Positions 1-6,510 are shown, counted from the stretch's first letter. The stretch is DNA of 6,761 nucleotides from Methanobacteriota archaeon (GCA_022561895.1 JADFQH010000019.1:1-6761); one strand, 5' to 3'. Numbers and translations are program-made. The notes: generated by a model from the letters alone, not told the origin.

Positions 1-246
1 CGGAGTGTACGCGGAGGCGCTGACGAGCCGACGATTGTTCACGCTTCGACCGAGGAGTATGACGGACTCGATAGCGCCTCAGTCGAAATTCACGAGGATC
101 GCATCGTTCACAAGGCCAGTGGGACCGCCACAGCCACGGAGGAAGGCAGTGGAGCATCCGATCCTGACGGGGAGCCACACGGATATCATATCAGCCTCGC
201 CGCGGACGACGAGGTGACGATTCAAGAAACAGATCCTGAAGAGTAG
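1..246 (+). CDS. C-terminal part of an acidic protein of unknown function
   Basis: An open frame runs in from the left edge and ends at TAG 244-246, giving 81 codons with no start in view. The translated tail is strongly acidic (ends in QETDPEE) and includes the stretches YDGLDSASVEIHEDRIVHK and GYHISLAADDEVTIQE, which alternate hydrophobic and charged residues as in beta strands. The acidic composition fits a haloarchaeal cytoplasmic protein, whereas the competing frame at 5-217 gives an Arg/Ser/Pro-rich translation typical of a shadow. I do not recognise the family. There is no membrane segment or cysteine motif in the visible part. It points the same way as the aldo/keto reductase that begins 71 bp downstream, but that gene seems to have its own promoter. 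Confidence 0.6.
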   Translation, partial: RSVRGGADEPTIVHASTEEYDGLDSASVEIHEDRIVHKASGTATATEEGSGASDPDGEPHGYHISLAADDEVTIQETDPEE

Positions 247-290
247 CGTTCGACTGCCAGCTATACGAGTCCGTTGCGCTCCGCATTCGC

Positions 291-297
291 TAAGTAT
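291..297 (+). promoter_or_regulatory. Possible TATA box for the aldo/keto reductase
   Basis: The A/T-rich heptamer TAAGTAT lies 21-27 bp before the ATG at 318, in otherwise GC-rich DNA. That spacing is what is expected for an archaeal TATA box serving a leaderless or nearly leaderless transcript, and no Shine-Dalgarno site precedes the ATG. The match to the haloarchaeal consensus is only moderate. Confidence 0.4.
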
Positions 298-317
298 CCC
301 CGCTCCATAGCGCAGGT

Positions 318-1373
318 ATGCAGTACCGCACACTCGGTGGCTCCGATGTCGAGGTCAGCGAGATCGGCTTCGGCGCATGGGTCGTCGGCACTGACTGGTG
401 GGGAGACAGAACCGAAGAACAGGCGCTCTCCATGCTCGAATACGCTTATGAGAAGGGAATCACCTACTTCGATACGGGTGATGTCTACGGCCACGGGCGC
501 TCGGAAGAGCTCGTCGGCGAGGCGTTTTCCGACCGACGCGAGGACGTGACGATCACCACCAAGGTCGGCTACGATTTTTACAACAATCCTCAGGCGGGAC
601 ACGGTGAACTCCCGAAAGAGATGGCCCCCGAGTATCTTCGAGAAGCCACAGAACAGAGCCTCGCGAGGCTCGACACCGACTACATCGATGTGCTTCAGCT
701 CCACAACGCCGATGTCGAGGAGATCACTCCCGAGGTTATGTCCCTACTCGACGAACTCGAAGACGAGGGCGTGATCCGGGCGCGCGGACTCGCGCTGGGG
801 CCCTCGATCGGCTGGCTCGCGGAAGGCGATAAAGCCATCCTCGAAGGCTTTGACTCCGTACAGCTGGTTTGGAATCTCTTCGAACAGGAGGTGGGCAACC
901 ACTTCTTGGAAACGATCGACGAACTCGACGCAGAGACGAGCCTTATTCCACGCGTTCCTCACTCCTCGGGGCTACTCAACGAGCAAGTCACTCCCGAAAC
1001 CGAACTCGGCGAGGGCGACCATCGAGGATTCCGGCCCGACGCGTGGTACGAGACGGGCTGGGAGAAGTTAGAGAGATTGCGATTCCTCGAACGCGAAGGG
1101 GAACGGACGATGGGCCAAGCAGCGATCCGGTGGCTGCTCGCACACGACGCCGTCGCAAGCGTCACGCCGACGTTTCGCACGAGCGAAGATATCGACGAGT
1201 GGGTAGGTGCAAGCGAGGTTCCGCCGCTTTCGGACGAGGAAATCGGCCGTGTTGCGGAGCTGTACGCGACGAACTTCGGGATCGACCGCGAGGACGGCAT
1301 GGATTCGCTTCGGTCCTCGGTCGGCGGCGAGGATCTCCGCGAGGCGGGGATCGACAAACAGCCTGCCGACTGA
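318..1373 (+). CDS. Aldo/keto reductase family oxidoreductase
   Basis: A 351-aa protein of the aldo/keto reductase superfamily, a (beta/alpha)8 barrel that reduces aldehydes or ketones with NAD(P)H in the cytoplasm. The N-terminus MQYRTLGGSDVEVSEIGFGA is the classic first strand of bacterial and archaeal members related to IolS and Tas. The catalytic tetrad is complete: Asp52 and Tyr57 in FDTGDVYGHGRSEELVG, Lys82 in TTKVGYD, and His129 in DVLQLHN. Length is normal for the family. The C-terminal cofactor region, usually of the form S-V-I-P-G-x-R, reads SVTPTFRTSEDIDEW here, so the Gly is replaced while Arg is kept. This may affect NADPH handling. The chosen ATG gives the expected N-terminus and has a TATA-like element upstream. 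The substrate cannot be told from sequence. It appears to be a single-gene unit, followed by a repeat-filled intergenic region. Confidence 0.95.
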   Translation: MQYRTLGGSDVEVSEIGFGAWVVGTDWWGDRTEEQALSMLEYAYEKGITYFDTGDVYGHGRSEELVGEAFSDRREDVTITTKVGYDFYNNPQAGHGELPKEMAPEYLREATEQSLARLDTDYIDVLQLHNADVEEITPEVMSLLDELEDEGVIRARGLALGPSIGWLAEGDKAILEGFDSVQLVWNLFEQEVGNHFLETIDELDAETSLIPRVPHSSGLLNEQVTPETELGEGDHRGFRPDAWYETGWEKLERLRFLEREGERTMGQAAIRWLLAHDAVASVTPTFRTSEDIDEWVGASEVPPLSDEEIGRVAELYATNFGIDREDGMDSLRSSVGGEDLREAGIDKQPAD

Positions 1374-1425
1374 TACGGACGTGTTCGCCTCGTTTCTCCT
1401 GGTGACTGCTGGGTTTCACACTATA

Positions 1426-1523
1426 GTCGTCGTTGAAACTGTTTGTACACCGTGTGTACGCTGGCGGCCAGCGCCGCTGGCCACGAATCCGCACACGGGT
1501 GTGGATTGACGTTCAACGACTAC
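1426..1523. repeat. 98-bp palindromic intergenic repeat, copy 1 (MITE-like or REP-like)
   Basis: The ends are inverted repeats: GTCGTCGTTGAA (1426-1437) against TTCAACGACTAC (1512-1523), 11 of 12 paired. The centre is a perfect stem, GGCCAGC (1466-1472), GCC loop, GCTGGCC (1476-1482), centred on 1474, which is also the centre of the two ends. Between them GTGTG (1452-1456) pairs with CACAC (1492-1496) on the same axis. The whole unit can therefore form one long imperfect hairpin or cruciform. The left half of a second copy lies at 6698-6761, sharing CTGGCGGCCAGCGC and the GTCGTTGAA end in the same order and spacing. It encodes nothing recognisable. A non-autonomous mobile element or dispersed palindrome is the best reading. 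I see no clear target-site duplication. Confidence 0.75.
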
Positions 1524-1526
1524 CAT

Positions 1527-1652
1527 ATGTTGGCTGCGTTCGTCTTCGCTCACGTCAGACAGCGAGGGAGCTCCGAACGAACGTGGATCGCGCTCACCCT
1601 CCTGTTCGGTCTCGGTGGCATCGTGGGATACCTGCTCGGCCGCAGAAGGTAA
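1527..1652 (+). CDS. Small membrane protein, probably N-terminally truncated by the adjacent repeat
   Basis: A 41-codon frame from the ATG at 1527 to TAA at 1650-1652. It has a basic, hydrophilic stretch (HVRQRGSSER, residues 9-18) followed by one strong hydrophobic segment, WIALTLLFGLGGIVGYLLGR (residues 20-39), ending in RRR. From memory, this layout of charged linker, Trp-led helix with Gly-rich core and basic tail resembles the C-terminal half of small two-helix haloarchaeal membrane proteins, in which an earlier helix precedes the linker. Here the first helix is nearly absent (MLAAFVFA only), and the palindromic repeat ends three bases before the ATG. A longer frame reaches back to 1443 but its extra residues are translated repeat sequence. 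I infer truncation by repeat insertion. It may be a pseudogene or a still-expressed remnant. Confidence 0.45.
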   Translation: MLAAFVFAHVRQRGSSERTWIALTLLFGLGGIVGYLLGRRR

Positions 1653-1665
1653 TCAGTTCGATATG

Positions 1666-1672
1666 TTTATGA
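1666..1672 (+). promoter_or_regulatory. Probable TATA box for the SHOCT-domain gene
   Basis: TTTATGA is centred 27 bp before the ATG at 1696, the expected position for a leaderless haloarchaeal transcript starting at or next to that codon. Its presence favours 1696 over the in-frame ATGs at 1663 and 1669, which overlap or flank the box itself. Confidence 0.5.
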
Positions 1673-1695
1673 TTACGAGCCACCTTCGAGTCGCT

Positions 1696-1935
1696 ATGCT
1701 TTCGATGGCGTTGGGTATCGCGTTTCTTTTCTCCCTTTTACTCGTCTGTACCTACGGGTTCGTCCGGTTCGTCGAATCAACCGACGAGTCGCTCGACAAC
1801 GTCGATCCGGCAGAACGCCTCCGTGATCGGTACGCCGCTGGCGAGCTTTCGGACGACGAGTTCGACTACCGGCTCGACCAGCTCCTCGACTCCGAATCGC
1901 TCTCGGAGGAGCTCGAACCGGGGATGAAGCGCTAA
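1696..1935 (+). CDS. Small membrane-anchored SHOCT-domain protein
   Basis: A 79-aa protein with one N-terminal transmembrane helix (about residues 3-22, MLSMALGIAFLFSLLLVCTY) and a cytoplasmic acidic tail. Residues 38-64 match the SHOCT short C-terminal domain pattern: DPAERLRDRYAAGELSDDEF followed by DYRLDQLL, with the typical LRxRYAxGEL start and a Glu/Tyr-containing second helix. SHOCT units are thought to mediate oligomerisation, and such one-helix SHOCT proteins are common in haloarchaea without a known job. In-frame ATGs exist at 1663 and 1669, but the TATA-like TTTATGA and the hydrophobic N-terminus support 1696. The stop overlaps the stop of the convergent gene by 4 bp. The 41-codon ORF just upstream could be co-transcribed, although this gene seems to have its own promoter. 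Confidence 0.75.
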   Translation: MLSMALGIAFLFSLLLVCTYGFVRFVESTDESLDNVDPAERLRDRYAAGELSDDEFDYRLDQLLDSESLSEELEPGMKR

Positions 1936-2126
1936 GCGGACAGCCGCCCGTACGTGAGAACCGCGAGCGCAAGCCCGAAACCGATCCCCGCGCCGATCAC
2001 CAGCCCGTTACGAATGTTTCCACCCAGCAGCCCGATCAACAGCGCAACGACGACGGGAAATCCCGCGAGCACCGCGATCCGGAGGCCGTTTGCCGAACGG
2101 CCTTCGACCGGTTCCGTGTTCCTCAT
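1932..2126 (-). CDS. Two-helix small membrane protein, last gene of the pitA operon
   Basis: A 64-aa protein with a short polar N-terminus and two hydrophobic helices (about residues 15-36 and 41-60) joined by a tight loop, GGNIRNG. The second helix is glycine-rich (GLVIGAGIGFGLALAVLTYG). I do not recognise a named family, and no catalytic residue is visible. The ATG overlaps the pitA stop as ATGA, so translation is probably coupled to pitA and the two are co-transcribed. This points to a role beside PitA at the membrane, but that is inference only. The stop lies 4 bp inside the end of the convergent SHOCT gene, leaving no room for a conventional terminator between them. Confidence 0.75.
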   Translation of the reverse strand: MRNTEPVEGRSANGLRIAVLAGFPVVVALLIGLLGGNIRNGLVIGAGIGFGLALAVLTYGRLSA

Positions 2127-3838
2127 GCCAGAAAGACGTGTCGTGGCCGGTCCGCGAGGATGTCACGGCCCCATTGGACGGTATCGCGGAAGGCATCCGA
2201 ACTGAAAAAGCCCATCGCGTCCTCCTTCGAGCGCCACCGGCTGTCGATGAACATATCGTTTTCGTCCTCGACGTTGACCATGAGGTTCGTCTCGCGATGG
2301 CCGTCCATCTCCGAGAGTAGGCCGCCGACCGTGTCGAACTTCTCGGCAAAGTCCTCTCGATGCTCGGGCTTCACTGTATAAAACATGCCCATCGTGCCGA
2401 AGCTGCTTTCTTCGCCCGCCCTGCCGACAGTTTTCGGCAGGTCGGCTAGAAACCCTCCGGCGGTGTCCGCGGCGTCTGCCGTCTCCCAGATGCTGACGAT
2501 GGCCGCCTGTCGGCCGTCCTTTGCCCAATAGGTCGCGGTTTTGACGTGGGTGTCGTAGCGATCGAACCCATCGGAGAGCTCCTCGACTTCGGGTGTGAGC
2601 TCCGTGAGGGCGGCTTCCGAGTAGAGCACCATCGCATACACGTCCTCGCCGTGGGGTTTGCCCGCGTAGATATCGAGATCCGCCAGCTCGCCCCGGATAT
2701 CGTCTTCGTCTCCCTCGCCGGTCCCCTCGGGTTCGACCTCCTCGTCGGCGAGCGCGCCCGCCGTCACCTCGGTTATCCCTGATAACTCTTCGAGGAATCC
2801 TCGGGCGGTGTCCGCCGCGCGTTCTGTTTCCCAGACGCTAACGATCGTGGTTTCGCCATTGTCCTCTCTCACTTCGGTCAGCACGTGGCTGTCGTAGTGT
2901 TCGAAGTTGCCTCGCAGATCGTCCACCTCTTCGCGGACGGTTTCGAGATCCGCTTCGGAGCGAAGAACGAGTCCGTGTGCGCCCTCGGGGGCGTCGACGG
3001 TCACCCCGAGACGACCGAACTCCGCGACGAGTTCGCTGTCGACCTCCTTGCCCTCGCTAATCGAGACGTCTTCGCCCGCGAGAAATCCTACTAACTGGTC
3101 GGGCGAAAAGCGCCGACCCGTATAAAAGCGTCCGAACTCGGCGTACTTCGAGGAGGAGGGATCGAAGCGCATCTCGTAGAGCAGGTGTTTGATCTCGGTC
3201 ATATCGTCGGCAAAGAGGGTCACGCCCCACTCGTGGTCGTCGAATCCCACGCTTCCCGAAATGATCTGGGTGACCTTCCCTGCATACTCGCGGCCGATGT
3301 CGCCGTGGGCAGCCATCAGCTCGCGGCGCTCGTCGAAGGGGAGATCGTACCAGTTGTACTCGGGATCCCGACGTTTCGACATCGGATAAAAACTGACGAA
3401 CTCGGTGTCGGGTAGCTCGGGGTGGAGTCGAGAATCCATGTAGCGCTGGAGGCCGGGATCGGCCTCGGCGTCGGGGTCGAAGTAGTCTTCTGCGGCCTCG
3501 GTGTAGCCCGACGCCTCGGTGACCGAGAGGTAGGAGCTCGCCCTGTCGGTGAACTCCGCGAGCGCACAGCCCTCGAACTCGCGCTCTACGGTGTCGAGCT
3601 CGGAGAGGGTTTCTCTGAGATGCAAGATCAGCAGATCGGCCTTGTGTCCGAGCACGCTGAACACCGCCGTATCACCCTTCTCGACGGCGGCGTGATCCTC
3701 GAAGAAGTCGATCCCCTCCTCGATCGCGGCCTCCCGGTCGCGCTCTGCGGTCTCGCGCCACGCGGCCCAGTCGATAGTGCGCAGGTCATGCAGCACGTAC
3801 AGCCCCTCTTCCGTTTTCGGCGGTTCGCGTCGTTCCAT
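2123..3838 (-). CDS. pitA: PitA-like heme protein: chlorite dismutase/HemQ-like domain fused to ABM-type domains
   Basis: A 571-aa multidomain cytoplasmic protein. Residues 10-245 form a chlorite dismutase/HemQ-like domain with the family block YPMSKRR (151-157), NWYDLP (162-167), ERRELMAAHG (170-179), GREYAGKVTQIISGSVGFDD (182-201), HEWGVTLFADD (202-212) and YEMRFDPSSSKYAEFGRFY (221-239). Tyr164 of NWY matches the Tyr position conserved in coproheme decarboxylases. The axial His cannot be fixed by eye; His178 and His202 are candidates. Two similar units follow (about 286-352 and 399-467, sharing YD-HV, IVS-WET and AADTA-GFL), separated by an acidic linker (365-380). Residues 480-567 resemble an antibiotic-biosynthesis-monooxygenase (ABM) domain. 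This architecture is that of Haloferax volcanii PitA. HemQ relatives turn coproheme into heme b; whether PitA does so, or degrades or senses heme, is not shown by sequence. It lies 34 bp after the 91-aa gene and overlaps the next gene by ATGA. Confidence 0.9.
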   Translation of the reverse strand: MERREPPKTEEGLYVLHDLRTIDWAAWRETAERDREAAIEEGIDFFEDHAAVEKGDTAVFSVLGHKADLLILHLRETLSELDTVEREFEGCALAEFTDRASSYLSVTEASGYTEAAEDYFDPDAEADPGLQRYMDSRLHPELPDTEFVSFYPMSKRRDPEYNWYDLPFDERRELMAAHGDIGREYAGKVTQIISGSVGFDDHEWGVTLFADDMTEIKHLLYEMRFDPSSSKYAEFGRFYTGRRFSPDQLVGFLAGEDVSISEGKEVDSELVAEFGRLGVTVDAPEGAHGLVLRSEADLETVREEVDDLRGNFEHYDSHVLTEVREDNGETTIVSVWETERAADTARGFLEELSGITEVTAGALADEEVEPEGTGEGDEDDIRGELADLDIYAGKPHGEDVYAMVLYSEAALTELTPEVEELSDGFDRYDTHVKTATYWAKDGRQAAIVSIWETADAADTAGGFLADLPKTVGRAGEESSFGTMGMFYTVKPEHREDFAEKFDTVGGLLSEMDGHRETNLMVNVEDENDMFIDSRWRSKEDAMGFFSSDAFRDTVQWGRDILADRPRHVFLA

Positions 3839-3872
3839 ACCGGGGGTTGGGAAGCCTGCGGGAAGGAGTTTT

Positions 3873-4148
3873 CTACACGGGATCGTCGGGGTCGTGGCGC
3901 TCGCGGACCCGCCGAACCTCGGCGGCGTAGATTTCTTGGGTTTCGGGATCCGAAACGTGCCCGAGGTTGTCTGGATCGACTTCGAGGGAGACCTTCGTCT
4001 CGCGGCCGGGGCCCGAGAAGCTCGGCAGGGCGCGTTCCTTGCGGAAGTCGCGCGCTCCGTCGGGGGTTGCGTACGTGAGGATGATGATGTTCTGTTCGTC
4101 GTCGGAGTAGGTCCGTTCGACGAGCCAGACGCGCACCTGGTCGCTCAT
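3873..4148 (-). CDS. Conserved haloarchaeal protein of unknown function, first gene of the pitA operon
   Basis: A 91-aa soluble, charged protein with no membrane segment. It begins with a likely beta strand (VRVWLVERTY, residues 5-14) and a second one (NIIILTYATPDG, 20-31), then a basic turn (RDFRKER, 33-39), a middle stretch ending VDPDNLGHV, and an acidic C-terminal helix ending RHDPDDPV. The overall look is that of a small alpha/beta fold. I recall similar haloarchaeal proteins next to pitA, but no function is known to me. The same DNA read in other frames gives Arg/Pro-rich products, so this acidic frame is the coding one. It is 34 bp upstream of pitA on the same strand and divergent from the PadR gene, so it probably carries the operon promoter in the 78-bp gap. 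No clear TATA box is visible on this strand. Confidence 0.75.
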   Translation of the reverse strand: MSDQVRVWLVERTYSDDEQNIIILTYATPDGARDFRKERALPSFSGPGRETKVSLEVDPDNLGHVSDPETQEIYAAEVRRVRERHDPDDPV

Positions 4149-4196
4149 ACCCCGATCTCGATCGTCCGAACGGGTGTGGTTGTCGGAAACGAAACG

Positions 4197-4203
4197 CTTT
4201 CAC
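4197..4203 (+). promoter_or_regulatory. Weak promoter candidate for the PadR gene
   Basis: CTTTCAC is centred 27 bp before the ATG at 4227 and is preceded by CGAAACG, a purine-rich stretch where an archaeal BRE would sit. The TATA match is poor, so this rests mainly on position. No obvious inverted-repeat PadR operator was seen in the 78-bp divergent region 4149-4226. Confidence 0.3.
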
Positions 4204-4226
4204 ATCGTCCCTTTGAACTGAAGCCA

Positions 4227-4748
4227 ATGCGAAAGAGCGGGCCGCCCAAAGGAGTTATCGCGTATCTCGTTCTCGAACTCTTAGACGAGCGGCCCCGATA
4301 CGGCTACGAGATCTTACAGGAGATCACGGAGATCAGCGGCGGCCACTGGGAACCTTCGTATGGTTCGGTCTACCCAATCCTCTATAAGTTCGAGGAGGAA
4401 GGCTGGGCCGAGCGGGTCGAACGCGAGGACGAACCGGATAGAAAGTACTTCGAACTCACCGACACCGGGTACGAAAAACTGGAGCGGAAACGCGAGGAGA
4501 TCTCGACGAGTGGGAAGGAGTTTGCTGACGTAATCCTTGGATTTTACCACGTCTACGTTGCGCTTGCGACCGACGATCGATTTTCGGTTCCCGAGAGCAA
4601 GAGCGAGTGGCGTTTTGATGCGGCCTTCAGCGCGTGGATCGCAGAACAGGTGATCCGCCATTACGAACGGGATTTCGGTGATTTCGAGCGAGTCGGAGAA
4701 ACTCCCGAGGAGTTCGCGGAGCGTTACGGGCTAGAGAACGACAGTTAG
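4227..4748 (+). CDS. PadR family transcriptional regulator
   Basis: A 173-aa DNA-binding protein. Residues 1-85 are a PadR-type winged helix-turn-helix: first helix GVIAYLVLELL (9-19), the hallmark RYGYEILQEI (24-33), the recognition helix region EPSYGSVYPILYKFEEEGW (42-60), and the wing RKYFELTDTGYEKL (72-85). The C-terminal half (about 90-165) is helical and longer than the minimal PadR core, as expected for the dimerisation part; it has aromatic-rich FYHVYVAL (106-113) and AFSAWIAEQVIRHYERDF (133-150), which could form a ligand pocket. PadR proteins usually repress a neighbouring gene until a small molecule binds. The divergent 91-aa/pitA operon is the most natural target, with self-control from the shared 78-bp gap. 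The open frame extends far upstream to 3777 but the ATG at 4227 gives the normal family N-terminus. Its stop overlaps that of the convergent protease gene by 4 bp. Confidence 0.92.
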   Translation: MRKSGPPKGVIAYLVLELLDERPRYGYEILQEITEISGGHWEPSYGSVYPILYKFEEEGWAERVEREDEPDRKYFELTDTGYEKLERKREEISTSGKEFADVILGFYHVYVALATDDRFSVPESKSEWRFDAAFSAWIAEQVIRHYERDFGDFERVGETPEEFAERYGLENDS

Positions 4749-6508
4749 ACGAGTAGCCCCTGTCCGAAGATCATAACCAGAAGCCCCATCAGCATCGCGA
4801 GACCCACCGAGATCGTCACCGTCTTCGTCAGCTCGTAGCTCCCCTCGATCGGCAGCCGAGAGACGATCGCCTCGGTGCTCGACCGGAGGATATGCCCACC
4901 ATCGAGCGGGAACGCCGGAATACAGTTGAAGAAGCCGAGGTTGAGGTTGATCCAGCCGGTCCAGAACAGGAGATTCGCGAGCAAGAAGACCCCGCCGGAA
5001 AGTGGCGCGAGTGCGCCCTCGACGACGTAGAAGTTCGTTACGAAGCCGGTGAATCCCGCGAAGTTAAACGGAACGGTCGGATCGACGATCGAGATGATCG
5101 GAAGCATGAGCGCAAAGCCGATCGCGCCGACGAACGTACTCGCACCGCCGTCGCCATCACCGCCGAGCAGTCCGAGGAACGTGCTTGCAGGGTAGGACTG
5201 AATTCCGAGATCATCGAAAACGAGACCAGTGACGCCGGGCTGGATGTTGTTGATTCCGATCATACCATACCCCTCAGGATGCTCGCCGAGTTCGACGGTA
5301 TAACTCTCCACCTCGCCATCGACCGCTGCTTCGATTTCGACTGTCTGTCCGGGTTCGGTCCCCTGAAGGATCGCCGTCAGCTCCTCGCTATCGACAACGC
5401 GCTCCCCATCGACTGCGGTGATCACCACTTGCTCGCCCTCGGGCATTCCGGCCTCGCTACCGGGTCCGTCGGTGACGGTCGAAAGTGCGCCTGCGGCAAA
5501 GGTGTGTTCTTCGGCGTCTGCGGTTTCGACAGTTGTAACAGACTCCTCGGCGACGGCCTCGCGGAACTCGCTTTCGGTGGTCACCGCCCCGCCATCGACC
5601 GAGACGATGCTGTCACCGGCTTCGAGTCCGCTCGGACCGTCCTCGACCGCTTCGGCGACGCTCACCTCGCGGTCGACCGCTACTTCACGCTCCTCGCCAT
5701 CTCCGTCTTCAATCGTTAGCGCTACCCCGCCATCGGCGCCTGAGAGTACATCGTTCAGTTCGGCCTCGTCGGTGATCGCCTCGCCGTCGACGGCGACGAT
5801 CCGATCACCTTCGGTAATCCCCGCTTCCTCCGCGGGTGAATCGGGAAACGCCCCGCCGACCGCGGCTCCGGGTGCGACCGTAATCGCCCCGGCGACCGGC
5901 CCGAAAAGCAGGGCAAAAGCGATGATCGTCACCAGAAAGTTCGCGGTGACACCCGCGGCGAACATCCGCGTTTTTCCGCCCCGATCCGCCTTCTCTTGGC
6001 TCTCGTACTCGGGTTCGACGAACGCGCCGATAGGGATGATCGCGAGCATCGCGACGCCCATCGACTCGATATCGATGTCCTCGACACGACAAAGGAGTCC
6101 ATGAGCCCCCTCGTGGACGACCAGCGCGACGAGTAAGCCGAAGACGATCTCGGGAGCCACCGAAAGGGGAAGGAAGTCGTTGACGCCGGGAATGACGACG
6201 ACGTTTCGCGGCTCGGTGACGGCGGTCTGTTCAGGTGTATAGAGCGCCGAGATCGCCGCAAAGAGGACGAAAACGAACGACAGCACCATAACCACGAGCG
6301 CGAGACCGACGCCAACGTTGCTGAAGGCCCGCCAGAACCGCTTTGGCTGTGAAAGCCGGTCCAAGAGAATGCGGCCGCGCTTCGTATGGAGAGTGATGAT
6401 CGGGCCCTGTGTCCCGACGTAGCTGGGCAACAGCCCTCGGTTGCGAAACGAGAGCAGCGCCGCCCAGTAGATCGCGACACCCACGAGGACCCACGTGAGC
6501 GTACTCAT
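4745..6508 (-). CDS. Site-2 protease family (M50) intramembrane zinc metalloprotease with PDZ-like units
   Basis: A 587-aa polytopic membrane protein. The zinc motif HEGAH is at residues 132-136 inside a hydrophobic helix (119-138), and the third ligand is Asp536 in NCIPAFPLDGGHIL (528-541), the N-x-x-P-x-x-x-L-D-G signature, so the active site looks complete. Further helices are visible at about 4-20, 64-90, 186-207, 456-475, 500-525 and 563-585. Between the two active-site parts lies an acidic extracytoplasmic-type region with three PDZ-like units: SPAEEAGITEGDRIVAVDG (224-242), SGLEAGDSIVSVDGG (293-307, shortened) and GSEAGMPEGEQVVITAVDG (350-368). Site-2 proteases cleave transmembrane helices, typically of anti-sigma factors or other membrane regulators, and the PDZ units restrict substrate entry. 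The archaeal substrate is unknown. The start is supported by the family-like N-terminus and a nearby AAGGAGA. It converges on the PadR gene, so the two are unlikely to share an operon. Confidence 0.93.
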   Translation of the reverse strand: MSTLTWVLVGVAIYWAALLSFRNRGLLPSYVGTQGPIITLHTKRGRILLDRLSQPKRFWRAFSNVGVGLALVVMVLSFVFVLFAAISALYTPEQTAVTEPRNVVVIPGVNDFLPLSVAPEIVFGLLVALVVHEGAHGLLCRVEDIDIESMGVAMLAIIPIGAFVEPEYESQEKADRGGKTRMFAAGVTANFLVTIIAFALLFGPVAGAITVAPGAAVGGAFPDSPAEEAGITEGDRIVAVDGEAITDEAELNDVLSGADGGVALTIEDGDGEEREVAVDREVSVAEAVEDGPSGLEAGDSIVSVDGGAVTTESEFREAVAEESVTTVETADAEEHTFAAGALSTVTDGPGSEAGMPEGEQVVITAVDGERVVDSEELTAILQGTEPGQTVEIEAAVDGEVESYTVELGEHPEGYGMIGINNIQPGVTGLVFDDLGIQSYPASTFLGLLGGDGDGGASTFVGAIGFALMLPIISIVDPTVPFNFAGFTGFVTNFYVVEGALAPLSGGVFLLANLLFWTGWINLNLGFFNCIPAFPLDGGHILRSSTEAIVSRLPIEGSYELTKTVTISVGLAMLMGLLVMIFGQGLLV

Positions 6509-6510
6509 TA

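Noticed and set aside
869..1405. 178-codon Arg-rich frame overlapping the aldo/keto reductase
   Set aside because: Frame-shifted shadow of a complete reductase gene.
1443..1526. Longer start for the 41-codon membrane ORF
   Set aside because: The added residues are translated from the palindromic repeat, so they are unlikely to be ancestral coding sequence.
2421..2440. Hairpin CTGCCGA/TCGGCAG within pitA
   Set aside because: A 7-bp stem inside coding sequence that spells ordinary PitA residues. No T-run or gene boundary is near, so it is not called a terminator.
3422..4078. 218-codon open frame on the plus strand
   Set aside because: Antisense to pitA and the 91-aa gene, with an Arg/Gly-rich second half and no family resemblance.
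3777..4226. Upstream extension of the PadR frame
   Set aside because: The frame stays open by chance antisense to the operon. The PadR domain begins a few residues after the ATG at 4227, and the extension has no similarity to any domain.
4892..5719. 275-codon open frame on the plus strand
   Set aside because: It lies entirely antisense to the site-2 protease, whose motifs are unmistakable. Long antisense frames are common in GC-rich haloarchaeal genes, and this translation has no recognisable domain.
5418..6104. 228-codon Ser/Pro/Ala-rich open frame on the plus strand
   Set aside because: Low-complexity shadow of the PDZ and membrane region of the protease, not acidic like real genes here.
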